From NCBI GenBank assembly GCA_023487765.1, contig JAMDBW010000014.1:1-45288 (forward strand): a stretch of 45,288 nucleotides of DNA. Direction: 5' to 3'. The notes beneath the pieces were generated by a model. The model saw only the letters and a program-made list of their open reading frames with translations. It was not told the origin of the DNA and searched no databases. Source of the DNA: Thermoplasmatota archaeon. GTDB lineage: Archaea > Thermoplasmatota > Thermoplasmata > Thermoplasmatales > Thermoplasmataceae. Position numbers and translations under genes: made by a program. Shown here piece after piece: positions 17,361 through 25,270 of this stretch (position 1 is the stretch's first letter; every line of letters begins with the position of its first letter).

Positions 17361-18560
17361 TTGAATATAAGGACATTCAGGCCAATTGTCTTCAGAAGCG
17401 ATCTGAACGACATCACTTCACCGCCGTTCGACGTCATAACGCGACAACAGGAGCAGACCCTGAAAAAGAGCCGGTACAATATAACACACATAACATTGCC
17501 CGAAACAGGCGGCTTCGGGAAATCAGTCCAGACGATGAATCAATGGATGGAAGAAGGGGTACTGGTAAAGATCCAGCAGGAAACGCTCATAATATTGTGC
17601 CAGGATTTCAAGTCCGGCGGCAAGGAACTTTCAAGGATAGGACTTATGGCTCCCGTAGAAACGTCCTCCGAAGGAAAAGAAATAATTCCTCACGAGGAAA
17701 CATTCGAATGGGCCGTAGAAGAGAGAAAGGAACTGATGATCAGGACCGGCTGCCAGCTTGAACCTATTTTCCTTGTAATAAACGGAGTTGCATTTGAGAG
17801 GGTGCTGAGATCGGCCATAAAGGCTCTTGACCCGGTACGAACTTTCGAGGAGCCGTCAGGCGTGATTAACCGGGTGTATATGGTGAGCGATCCGCATTCT
17901 CTGAGCTCGATACAGAATTCAGTCTCCAGAGAAAAGGCCGTGGTTGCAGACGGACACCACAGGCTCAGGGCCGCCCAGGATATCTACCTTGATAAACCTG
18001 CCAAAACGAAGGATTTCTGGAAATACAGCTTTTCATACGTTACCTCGCTGCAGCAGGATTCTCTCATGATCTCCGGAATCCACAGGTTGATAAGCAGCGC
18101 TCACAAATTTTCCGACTACGCGGAACGCATAGGGAAATATTTCACACTTGAGAAAAAAAACTCAGCCGAAAATCACAAGGGAATAATGGTTTACGACGGC
18201 TCTTTTTACTCATTGGAACCCGGAGAGGAAAGTTACAGGGCCATAGGCGAATCCGGAAAATATCGTTTTCCCGCTGACCCGGCGCTTGTGAATCGCCTGA
18301 TTTTCCAGGATATTATGGGTCTGACCATCAATGAAATTTCAAGGCAGATAACATACACGCAGAGTGTTCCTTTTGCCGTTGAGGAAGTCGATAAGGGTAG
18401 AATCGGATTTGCGTTCCTGATGCCTGCGTGGGACAAGAGCACGTTTATTTTCATGACGGACGGTGGAAGAATTTTTCCGCAGAAATCAACATATTTCTAC
18501 CCGAAGATTCCATCGGGCGTTGCCATATACGGCCCTGAAGATTCCACTGCCAATGACTGA
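17361..18560 (+). CDS. DUF1015 family protein
   Basis: About 400 residues with the DUF1015 layout: IRTFRPIVFRSD and SPPFDVIT near the N-terminus, a central YNITHITLPE, and the hallmark VVADGHHRLRAAQDI (around residue 195). The family is widespread and often sits near serine-metabolism genes, but no activity is established; the ADGHHR motif resembles ParB-like/serine kinase active sites. I prefer the TTG at 17361, 5 bp after the nfo stop and preceded by GGAG. The ORF-track ATG lies inside nfo and adds 22 unlikely residues. Confidence 0.8.
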   Translation: MNIRTFRPIVFRSDLNDITSPPFDVITRQQEQTLKKSRYNITHITLPETGGFGKSVQTMNQWMEEGVLVKIQQETLIILCQDFKSGGKELSRIGLMAPVETSSEGKEIIPHEETFEWAVEERKELMIRTGCQLEPIFLVINGVAFERVLRSAIKALDPVRTFEEPSGVINRVYMVSDPHSLSSIQNSVSREKAVVADGHHRLRAAQDIYLDKPAKTKDFWKYSFSYVTSLQQDSLMISGIHRLISSAHKFSDYAERIGKYFTLEKKNSAENHKGIMVYDGSFYSLEPGEESYRAIGESGKYRFPADPALVNRLIFQDIMGLTINEISRQITYTQSVPFAVEEVDKGRIGFAFLMPAWDKSTFIFMTDGGRIFPQKSTYFYPKIPSGVAIYGPEDSTAND

Positions 18561-18597
18561 AATAATAGTTTCCGGAGAGAAGATTCGTTCAGTGACT

Positions 18598-19692
18598 TCA
18601 GAGTGTCTCACGTCGTCCGTCTCCCCGATGAACCATCTCCGCGGCCATCACAAAAATGATAGGAATAATGAAGAGCGGCAAAACTGAATAGAAACCTACA
18701 GACTGGAACAACGAACCGCCGCTTGCTGATCCTAAGACCAGTCCTATTGAGAAGAAGCTCTCGTAATAGAATACGCCGGTTGCCGGAGATGAAGTACTGG
18801 TTATGTAGGCAAGTACTCTGGCGAAGGCAATCGACGCTCCTATTTCTGATACAGAAAGTGTCATCACAACAAACCACAGGTCGTGGAAAAGGAATAAAAA
18901 GACGGGTGCTGAAAGTAGAATCGAGGCAACAGCCGACGTGCGTCTTATGTGGGCCCCATCCGTAAAATTCATGACGGCAAAGGTAATCGATGAAGCGAGG
19001 GCTGGCAACGATCCGGCGAATCCTATAGTCAGATAATTAAGCCCAAGTTTTGCCAGGTAAGGAATAAAAACGTACAGGTAGAAGCCAATTGATATGCCGG
19101 TGAACAGTAAGGGAAGGATGTAAATGATCCTGGGCCTGGATGAAACGCGCCTCTCTATCCTTCCCAAATTTCTTGGAGTAAAAATATACGCAACAAGAAA
19201 AGCAATGGCTGAAATAAAAAATAACCACCTGAATCCGATAAGCTGTAATACAGCTCCCGAAGCAAGCGGGGCAGCAAAACCGGTAACGCCCCAGGAAGCC
19301 GAATATTTCTCCGCAGCTTTGGTATCCTCCATGTAGCTTAGAGAAATTTCGGTGCCTATCCAATAGAAAGCCTGAAGAATATTGGCTGCTGCAATCAGAA
19401 GACCGAAAATAGCCCTGTCGTCAAAACAAAATAGCAGTCCTACCAGGAACAGACCGGCCGATGCTCCTCTGATCTCACCGGATATGTGTTTTATGTCAAG
19501 CCTGAATTGAAACAATGAAACCACAATGAGCGGCAGGGCGAACAGAACTCCAAACAGCCCCACTTCATAATAACTGAACCCGTATTTCACCGCCAGCAGA
19601 GTAAAACTGAACCGCAGGCTGAACCAACCCACTGAGAACATAAATCCTGAGACTACAAGATTTACCGGTATGCTGTTATTCCTGTAGCTCAT
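18598..19692 (-). CDS. MFS-like membrane transporter
   Basis: A 364-residue integral membrane protein with 11-12 predicted hydrophobic helices and few charged loops (for example RRVSSRPRIIY between halves). It resembles the major facilitator fold (YYEVGLFGVLFALPLIVVSL; SWGVTGFAAPLASGAVLQ), but motif A is weak, so the substrate is unknown. It is convergent with the DUF1015 gene. The ATG at 19692 is preceded on the minus strand by TTATATTAAT, a good TATA box about 25 bp upstream. Confidence 0.8.
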   Translation of the reverse strand: MSYRNNSIPVNLVVSGFMFSVGWFSLRFSFTLLAVKYGFSYYEVGLFGVLFALPLIVVSLFQFRLDIKHISGEIRGASAGLFLVGLLFCFDDRAIFGLLIAAANILQAFYWIGTEISLSYMEDTKAAEKYSASWGVTGFAAPLASGAVLQLIGFRWLFFISAIAFLVAYIFTPRNLGRIERRVSSRPRIIYILPLLFTGISIGFYLYVFIPYLAKLGLNYLTIGFAGSLPALASSITFAVMNFTDGAHIRRTSAVASILLSAPVFLFLFHDLWFVVMTLSVSEIGASIAFARVLAYITSTSSPATGVFYYESFFSIGLVLGSASGGSLFQSVGFYSVLPLFIIPIIFVMAAEMVHRGDGRRETL

Positions 19693-19847
19693 TGAGCCGC
19701 ATTGGTGTGATTAATATAAATCATGTGAGAGGTCAGTTCATATCCCGTCGGGTCAGTGCCAGGCTCAGCCGGAACACTACTGGAGCGGATTCCGGGCAGT
19801 AAAAGAGAAATGCCGCGAAATACTTAACCTGTTGAATCGCGGGCATG

Positions 19848-19861
19848 TTATATTTATATCG
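19848..19861 (+). promoter_or_regulatory. TATA box of the eIF1A-RIO1-KH operon
   Basis: TTATATTTATATCG lies about 30 bp upstream of the eIF1A ATG and would drive the three-gene unit. The 190-bp divergent gap holds no other gene. Confidence 0.55.
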
Positions 19862-19886
19862 TGCCAAATGATATAGAAAATCCATT

Positions 19887-20225
19887 ATGAATCCTGAACA
19901 ACTTAAGCCGGGCCTTGGTGAACCAGATACAGCAGTCAGGGTCTTACTACCCAACAAGAGGAAAGGAGAAATGTTCGGTATAGTTGAAAAACTGGCTGGA
20001 GCTTCAAGATTAAATGTTATGTGTGAAGATGGATTTACGAGAAGTTCAAGGATCCCGGGAAAGATGAAAAAGAGAATGTGGATCAGGGAAGGAGATCTTG
20101 TCATTGTTAAACCATGGCAGTTCCAGAACGAGAAGGCTGATGTGGTTTACAGATACACGCAAACACAGGCAAATTACCTCAGCAGAAGTAATATTCTGCC
20201 TGATGTCATTAATATCTTTAAATAA
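19887..20225 (+). CDS. eif1A: Translation initiation factor 1A
   Basis: A 112-residue OB-fold protein that binds the ribosomal A site and stabilises initiator tRNA binding. Visible family motifs are VRVLLPNKRKGEMFG, LNVMCEDGFTRSSRIPGKMKKRMWI (the S1/OB core) and GDLVIVKPWQFQ. Length is typical of archaeal aIF1A. It starts a tight operon (2 bp to the RIO kinase, then 9 bp to the KH protein), an arrangement common in archaea, linking initiation with small-subunit maturation. Confidence 0.96.
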   Translation: MNPEQLKPGLGEPDTAVRVLLPNKRKGEMFGIVEKLAGASRLNVMCEDGFTRSSRIPGKMKKRMWIREGDLVIVKPWQFQNEKADVVYRYTQTQANYLSRSNILPDVINIFK

Positions 20226-20227
20226 TT

Positions 20228-20992
20228 ATGCAGGAAGAATCAGCGCTAGAGCTTTTATTAAAATCCAACGAGTTTCTGCACCATCTTGACCTTGACAGGA
20301 AAACTGCGGACCTTGTTTTCGACAGAAGAACATTAAGGGCTCTTTACGAGCTAATGTCAAAACAATCTGTCAACTATATAGACTTCCCAATATCAAGCGG
20401 GAAAGAATCAGTGGTTTTCAAGGCTTACTTAGACCATAAACCTGTAGTAATAAAAATTTACAAACTGTCAACTTTGAGATTCTCAAGCATATGGAAATAC
20501 ATTGACGGGGATCACAGATTCTCAAAGGAACGCGTTAACAGGTCAAACGTAGTCAACATATGGGCAAAAAAAGAATTCACAAACCTCCGGGAATTCCAGA
20601 AATATGGTGTACCATCTCCAAAACCCATTGCTTTTCATAAAAATTTGCTGATGATGTCCTATGTCGGAACAAAAAAAAGCCCGGCGCCCATGCTACGGCA
20701 AATAGACGCTGACTTTCAGGATCTTTATGAACAGGTTCTGAAATTCACGAAGATCATCTATCAGGATGCCAAAATCGTTCACGCGGATCTCAGTGAATAC
20801 AATATTTTATACCACAGGAAAAAGGCGTATTTTGTTGATGTCGGGCAGTCTGTTTCCCGGGACCACCCCGCTGCACAATATTTCCTGGAAAGGGACATAA
20901 GAAATATAACAAACTTTTTTACAAAAAAGGGTGTAAATTGCCGGTACGACGAGATGTTGAGGGAAGTCGTGGGATCAAAAGCACCGGAATAG
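20228..20992 (+). CDS. rio1: RIO1-type atypical protein kinase
   Basis: A 254-residue atypical serine kinase/ATPase acting in late 40S/30S subunit maturation. Shown by the glycine-poor ATP loop SSGKESVVFKAY (usual STGKE replaced by SSGKE), the catalytic Lys in VVIKIYK, AKKEFTNLREF, the catalytic loop VHADLSEYNILY and the metal-binding DVGQSV. Length is normal. It sits between eIF1A and the KH-domain Pno1-like gene, its usual functional partners in ribosome assembly. Confidence 0.95.
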   Translation: MQEESALELLLKSNEFLHHLDLDRKTADLVFDRRTLRALYELMSKQSVNYIDFPISSGKESVVFKAYLDHKPVVIKIYKLSTLRFSSIWKYIDGDHRFSKERVNRSNVVNIWAKKEFTNLREFQKYGVPSPKPIAFHKNLLMMSYVGTKKSPAPMLRQIDADFQDLYEQVLKFTKIIYQDAKIVHADLSEYNILYHRKKAYFVDVGQSVSRDHPAAQYFLERDIRNITNFFTKKGVNCRYDEMLREVVGSKAPE

Positions 20993-21001
20993 GTTTAACA
21001 T

Positions 21002-21601
21002 ATGGCAAGCAATAATGCTGACAGTGACTCGAAAATGGAAAACGGTTCTGAGGACAACGTAACCGAACTGAGAATACCTGAGGATCGTGTGGCGGTCCTA
21101 ATCGGAAGAAACGGGGAGACCAAGAAACTCCTGGAAGAGAAAGGTCACGTGACTCTGGATATAGAATCTGAAAATGGAATAATCACAGTTTCACAGAACG
21201 GCGACCCCCTTAAAGCTAACATCTCCCTGAGTGTGATTCAGGCCATTGGTCGCGGTTTTAATCCACAAAAAGCGCTGGAGTTGCTTCAGGACAACTTTCA
21301 GCTTATCGTGATATCTCTCCGGGATTTTGCGAAACCTGGATCCAAACGGATTGCTGAACTGAGGGGAAGGCTGATAGGAACCGGCGGGAAGACGAGAAAA
21401 GTAGTGGAGGAATTAACTTCGACGCACATCTCGGTGTACGGGGATACTGTTTCCATAATCGGAGATTACGTTTCGGTAGAGTATGCACGCGAGGCGCTTA
21501 TGCTACTGATAAAGGGCAGCAAACAGAGGACAGTCTACACTTTTCTGGAAAAAAACGCACGGGACCTGAGGCTCAGGAGAATCGAGGAAAGCTTCGGATA
21601 A
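21002..21601 (+). CDS. KH-domain RNA-binding protein (archaeal Pno1/Krr1-like)
   Basis: A 199-residue protein with two KH modules. KH1 carries the GxxG-type loop IGRNGETKKLLEE (about residues 34-46) and KH2 carries GRLIGTGGKTRKVVEEL (about 119-135). The C-terminus KQRTVYTFLEKNARDLR is characteristic of the archaeal Krr1/Pno1 (Dim2) family, which binds the 3' end of pre-16S rRNA. The first 20 residues are acidic and low-complexity. It completes the eIF1A-RIO1-KH operon. Confidence 0.92.
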   Translation: MASNNADSDSKMENGSEDNVTELRIPEDRVAVLIGRNGETKKLLEEKGHVTLDIESENGIITVSQNGDPLKANISLSVIQAIGRGFNPQKALELLQDNFQLIVISLRDFAKPGSKRIAELRGRLIGTGGKTRKVVEELTSTHISVYGDTVSIIGDYVSVEYAREALMLLIKGSKQRTVYTFLEKNARDLRLRRIEESFG

Positions 21602-21652
21602 TCAGGGAGAATCAACAAACAATTATATCCGCCATTATAATGACGGAAGCGA

Positions 21653-21726
21653 AGCGGGGTAGGGTAGTTAGGAAATCCCGACGGGCTCATAACCCGTAGA
21701 TCAATGGTTCAAATCCATTCCCCGCT
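21653..21726 (+). tRNA. Initiator tRNA-Met (CAT)
   Basis: A complete 74-nt cloverleaf. Acceptor AGCGGGG pairs with CCCCGCT, the anticodon stem ACGGG/CCCGT encloses CTCATAA (anticodon CAT), and the T arm is AATGG-TTCAAAT-CCATT. The three GC pairs at the base of the anticodon loop and the A1:U72 pair mark it as initiator rather than elongator. CCA is not encoded. AATTATATCC about 27 bp upstream is a TATA box. Its 3' end overlaps the convergent hemD stop by two bases. Confidence 0.95.
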
Positions 21727-22462
21727 ATTTTCTGCCACAGTATATATAATCTATTTTTGTAAGCAGTTCCCGGATATCAGATTCACCGGGAGGGTCGGAC
21801 ACCTTCAGGTTCAGTTCCAGCATTGTCCTGGCTGTGGGTGCACCGATTGCAAAAAATTTCACATTCCTCAGTAGCGCCGTATTTATTTTTCCATCCGAAA
21901 GGGCAGCGTGAACCACTTTTGCTTCGTGCGACGAGGTAATTATGACCCCGAAACATGAAGGAGACGATATCTGCTGTATGAATGCGGTGCTATCAACCGG
22001 GACGGCATCGTACAGGCGAACCGGAATAAAAAAATAACCGTGATCTGCAAGGAAATTCTCGATAATCCTGTTTGATTTAGAACTGGTGAATAATATGATC
22101 TTCATATTCTGCCAGGCATTATTGCGGATTATCTCGATGACTCCTTCCGAGGTCCTGACTTCAGGCAGCCTGCACGGTAATCCGGCCGCCACAAGAGCTT
22201 CCGCAGTTTTCTCACCGATGGCGACTGCCTCCGGCTTCGTGGCGAAAATGTCCGGAAATCTGTCCAGTGCTGTCCGCGTTCCGTATGCGCTTGTAAAAAT
22301 CACAACATCTGGCTTGAAATTCCTGATTTTTACATCATCCAGATCTTTGTTCAGTTTCAGGGACGTAACCGGGACATTTACGATAGCAAAACACCTGCTG
22401 GAATATCCTGCATTATCTTTTGCTTCCGGCCTTGTGGTCACAATGAATTTCTGAAACGTCAT
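21725..22462 (-). CDS. hemD: Uroporphyrinogen-III synthase
   Basis: A 245-residue enzyme that closes and inverts ring D of hydroxymethylbilane to give uroporphyrinogen III for heme or siroheme. The family diverges strongly, but the two-domain pattern is clear: VIFTSAYGTRTALDRF, AIGEKTAEALVAAGLP, ILFTSSKSNRIIENFL and GVIITSSHEAKVV, each a Rossmann-like edge. Its ATG overlaps the hemC stop (ATGA), giving strong support for the role. Confidence 0.92.
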   Translation of the reverse strand: MTFQKFIVTTRPEAKDNAGYSSRCFAIVNVPVTSLKLNKDLDDVKIRNFKPDVVIFTSAYGTRTALDRFPDIFATKPEAVAIGEKTAEALVAAGLPCRLPEVRTSEGVIEIIRNNAWQNMKIILFTSSKSNRIIENFLADHGYFFIPVRLYDAVPVDSTAFIQQISSPSCFGVIITSSHEAKVVHAALSDGKINTALLRNVKFFAIGAPTARTMLELNLKVSDPPGESDIRELLTKIDYIYCGRK

Positions 22463-23358
22463 AAGCCCTTTCCGAAATTATAACCATAGCCCGCGGGCAC
22501 CCTATCCGTGATCTCTTTCACAAGTTCCTCAAGACCGGCCTCATTATTGAAAGTCCTGGAAAATTCCTTGAACTCTTTTGAGTTCCGGGAATAAAACCTG
22601 CATCTAATCCTGAACCCGAACTCTGTTTTTTTGCATAGAATACCGGCGGGAACGGAACAGCCAAGGTTCAGGTCAGACATGAGTTTCCGTTCCATTTTCA
22701 GAATATCCATGGTATCCTGATGTGAGATTTTCCGGATCACGTCTGCATTTTCATAATCCACACGAGAGACAACGGCTATTATCCCCTGATTCGGGGCCGG
22801 AAGAAAATCATCTTCAGTGAGCAGACTGTACGGGATATTTATTCCGAGTCTGTGAATTCCAGCCTCCGCGATTATTATTCCATCGTACTGGCCATCAAGG
22901 AATTTCCTTATCCTGGTATCAATGTTCCCCCTTATGTTTTCAGCAACCAGGTCAGGTCTGAAACTTTTGAGTTCGTGAATTCGTCTTATGCTGGATGTGC
23001 CAATCCTGGACCCAGAAGGCAACGATTCGAGGTTGAACCGTGAGACCATGGCATCAAGAAAATTCTCTCTTGGCAATGTACCGGATATTTCGAGTCCGCC
23101 CAGCAGTATGGATGGAAGATCCTTCGCACTGTGGACAGCTATGTCCACATTCCGGTCAAGAACATTCTGGTTCAGTTCTGCGACGAAGACACCGGTTCTG
23201 TCCATTTCATACAACGGTGAAACTGAATCTGTGTCACCGGTGGAAGATATCTTCACAATCTCGGTCTGGCATCCCGCATCATTCAGTCGCCGGGCAACCA
23301 TCTCCGCCTGCTTTACAGCAAGCTTGCTCGGTCTTGTGCCAATCCTGACTGCAGGCAT
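22459..23358 (-). CDS. hemC: Porphobilinogen deaminase (hydroxymethylbilane synthase)
   Basis: About 300 residues; polymerises four porphobilinogens. Seen: RIGTRPSKLAVKQAEMV at the N-terminus, VHSAKDLPS, GTSSIRRIHEL (substrate-binding arginines), and the dipyrromethane cofactor cysteine in LNLGCSVPAG. I start at the ATG at 23358 (MPAVRIGTR); the ORF-track start 12 codons earlier adds a hydrophobic stretch absent from the family. It is coupled to hemD. A divergent promoter region separates it from the wyosine enzyme gene. Confidence 0.94.
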   Translation of the reverse strand: MPAVRIGTRPSKLAVKQAEMVARRLNDAGCQTEIVKISSTGDTDSVSPLYEMDRTGVFVAELNQNVLDRNVDIAVHSAKDLPSILLGGLEISGTLPRENFLDAMVSRFNLESLPSGSRIGTSSIRRIHELKSFRPDLVAENIRGNIDTRIRKFLDGQYDGIIIAEAGIHRLGINIPYSLLTEDDFLPAPNQGIIAVVSRVDYENADVIRKISHQDTMDILKMERKLMSDLNLGCSVPAGILCKKTEFGFRIRCRFYSRNSKEFKEFSRTFNNEAGLEELVKEITDRVPAGYGYNFGKGL

Positions 23359-23456
23359 AATTAACGTCAGTGCTATATTGTTAAAAAAGATCACTCCAAT
23401 TGAGCCGGATCAGGAATCGAGCCGGAGGAAATGTATTGGCACTTAACACAGGTGTA

Positions 23457-24455
23457 ATGGTGGAGAAGGAGGAGGCAAACCGCACTCTCAGGATTCTATT
23501 CAGGAAAGGACTTGTAAGAAAAGACCTGAAGATAATCTACAATGGCACGAAAGTCATAATCCCGGTGAAATCAGCGGAATCTATTGTTCATGCGACGACT
23601 GTGCAGGCTGACTTCGAGGAGAGGAAAAACCGAATTTCACCTCAGGATCTGATTTCCATGGAATTGGAGAAATTACGTGTCAGCACGACCATTCATGATA
23701 ACTGGATCAGATTCGGGGACGCGCTGGTCATCAAAGAGAGTATCTGGAAGAATCCGGACAAAATCTTACTGGAAACCGTCGCGAGGAAAATGGGCCTGAA
23801 AACCATATACCTGGACAGAGGCATTAAGAGCGGCTGCAGAAGGACACCATCAGTCTCAAGAATACTCGGCCCCGGTGGTGAAGTCACCCACAGGGAAAAC
23901 GGCATCATATACACATTCGATCCAGAAAAGGTGATGTTTTCTCCCGGCAATGTAAACGCCCGCATCAGCGAGGGGAGGCGTGACTACAGTGGCATGATCA
24001 TACTGGATATGTTCGCGGGAATCGGTTACTTTTCCCTTCACATAGCAAAATTTTCCGGCAATAACACGGTGTTCTCATGTGAAATAAATCCGGACTCCTA
24101 TCATTTTCTTAACAGGAACGTTGATTTGAACTCGTTGCAGGACTCTGTGATTCCACTACTCGGGGACTGCCGTAGCGTGGCCCCCGCGATCAAAGCCGAT
24201 TACATCCTCATGGGGCATTTCCAGTGTCTTGACTATCTCGTGACTGCAATCCTGAGATCAAAAATAGGGACGATAATAAATTTTCATGTCCTTGTACCCA
24301 CAGACAGGCTTGACAGATACCACTACGAAATCCAGTCTCACGCACGATCATTGGGTTGCGTACTGGACTTCATGGATCAGTACGTTGTCAAGTCTTTCGG
24401 CCCTCATATGTGGCATATCTCGGTCAAAATGAGGGTATCGAATCTTCTCCTGTGA
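23457..24455 (+). CDS. taw2: tRNA-Phe wyosine-pathway enzyme, Taw2/Trm5-like
   Basis: A SAM-dependent enzyme of about 332 residues with the Trm5/TYW2 fold: HRENGIIYTFDPEKVMFSPGN ahead of the Rossmann motif DMFAGIGYFSLHIAKF, then CEINPDSYHFLNRNV. The text MFSPGN and MGHF in place of Trm5's NLP-type motif favour Taw2, which transfers the aminocarboxypropyl group of SAM to 4-demethylwyosine at position 37. The ATG at 23457 has AGGTG upstream. A TTG at 23400 would add 19 residues and lies about 26 bp after a CTATATTG element, so a leaderless TTG start is an alternative. Confidence 0.82.
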   Translation: MVEKEEANRTLRILFRKGLVRKDLKIIYNGTKVIIPVKSAESIVHATTVQADFEERKNRISPQDLISMELEKLRVSTTIHDNWIRFGDALVIKESIWKNPDKILLETVARKMGLKTIYLDRGIKSGCRRTPSVSRILGPGGEVTHRENGIIYTFDPEKVMFSPGNVNARISEGRRDYSGMIILDMFAGIGYFSLHIAKFSGNNTVFSCEINPDSYHFLNRNVDLNSLQDSVIPLLGDCRSVAPAIKADYILMGHFQCLDYLVTAILRSKIGTIINFHVLVPTDRLDRYHYEIQSHARSLGCVLDFMDQYVVKSFGPHMWHISVKMRVSNLLL

Positions 24456-24512
24456 ATCCAAAAATATGATTCCGAAAACCCTCAAAGAAATAAATGCCGG
24501 GATGGGGTCTCC

Positions 24513-24690
24513 TCGGGAGGAATCAGATGAACGGAACACTGTTTCATGCCGATTTCAACGATTCAAACAACATAGTCAAAAAAGGCAATACCTGAAAACT
24601 CCCGCCAACGGGACAGGGGGTGCATGGTTATGCCCGCGAAGTTTAAGTCTCAGGCAGGTGATTACGAGGTCAGGGGAAATCATAACCTGA
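24513..24690 (+). pseudogene. Decayed 3' end of a tnpB gene
   Basis: The text GTLFHADFNDSNNIVKKG (24533-24586) matches GTLIHADLNGSYNIIKKA of the intact TnpB at 37.1 kb. After a stop and a frame change, ANGTGGAWLCPRSLSLRQVIT matches its C-terminus. DNA identity is highest at 24626-24665, where I count 33 of 40 bases identical to 38329-38368. Everything upstream of about 24513 is lost, so it is a relic of an IS200/IS605-type element. The ORF-track entry 24466..24690 reads one of its two frames. Confidence 0.75.
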
Positions 24691-25144
24691 GGTTAATGTG
24701 GCTGTAGTCCATGCTCCTGATCGAGTATGCGACAACCCTCGAATCGCTCCTTTCAACTTCCTCAATACCGGTGATAGCCTCCATTGTTTTAAGGTAATCC
24801 ACTCTGGATTTGTTGACGGTGATCAGCACAAAGTCAATGTCGCCAAGAATGAAGTAAATAGCAACCACGTTTGGCAGCTTTTTTAGTTTATCACCGATTT
24901 TTGCCGCATAGTTCTTTCCGTAATTGGTTTTTATGAAGGTTAAGGTGACGAAGTCATATCCGAGCTTTTCATAATCAAGAATAGCAACAGTCTTCCTGAT
25001 GTAACCCTGCTTCTTCAGCTCCTTTATTCTCTTGCTGATGGCGGAAGGAGAAAATATGCCGACTCTCTGTCCGATCTCGCTCAGCGGTAGATCCGCCTCA
25101 TCCTTCAGTATATTCAGTATTTTTAGATCATAATCGTCTAACAC
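24680..25144 (-). CDS. Lrp/AsnC-family transcription regulator
   Basis: A 154-residue feast/famine regulator. The N-terminal HTH is DLKILNILKDEADLPLSEIG plus SPSAISKRIKELKKQGYI, and the C-terminal RAM ligand-sensing domain reads VVAIYFILGDIDFVLITV. Such proteins bind amino acids and act as dimers or octamers. The start is GTG. It is divergent from the amidase gene and the catabolic cluster, so it is the natural candidate regulator of that cluster, sensing an amino acid or amine. Confidence 0.92.
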   Translation of the reverse strand: MLDDYDLKILNILKDEADLPLSEIGQRVGIFSPSAISKRIKELKKQGYIRKTVAILDYEKLGYDFVTLTFIKTNYGKNYAAKIGDKLKKLPNVVAIYFILGDIDFVLITVNKSRVDYLKTMEAITGIEEVERSDSRVVAYSIRSMDYSHINLRL

Positions 25145-25232
25145 GATTCTCTAATTTACATAATCATAGAAAATTTTTTCCATCTCACGTTATTTTGGAG
25201 CAAATTATTCTTCCAATGCCACTTCAACTGAA

Positions 25233-25243
25233 AATTTATAAAA
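25233..25243 (+). promoter_or_regulatory. TATA box of the amidase gene
   Basis: AAATTTATAAA lies about 33 bp ahead of the amidase ATG in the 126-bp gap shared with the divergent Lrp gene. The gap is the likely binding region of that regulator. Confidence 0.5.
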
Positions 25244-25270
25244 TCGTTTCAACATCAGTGGCAGGATAAA

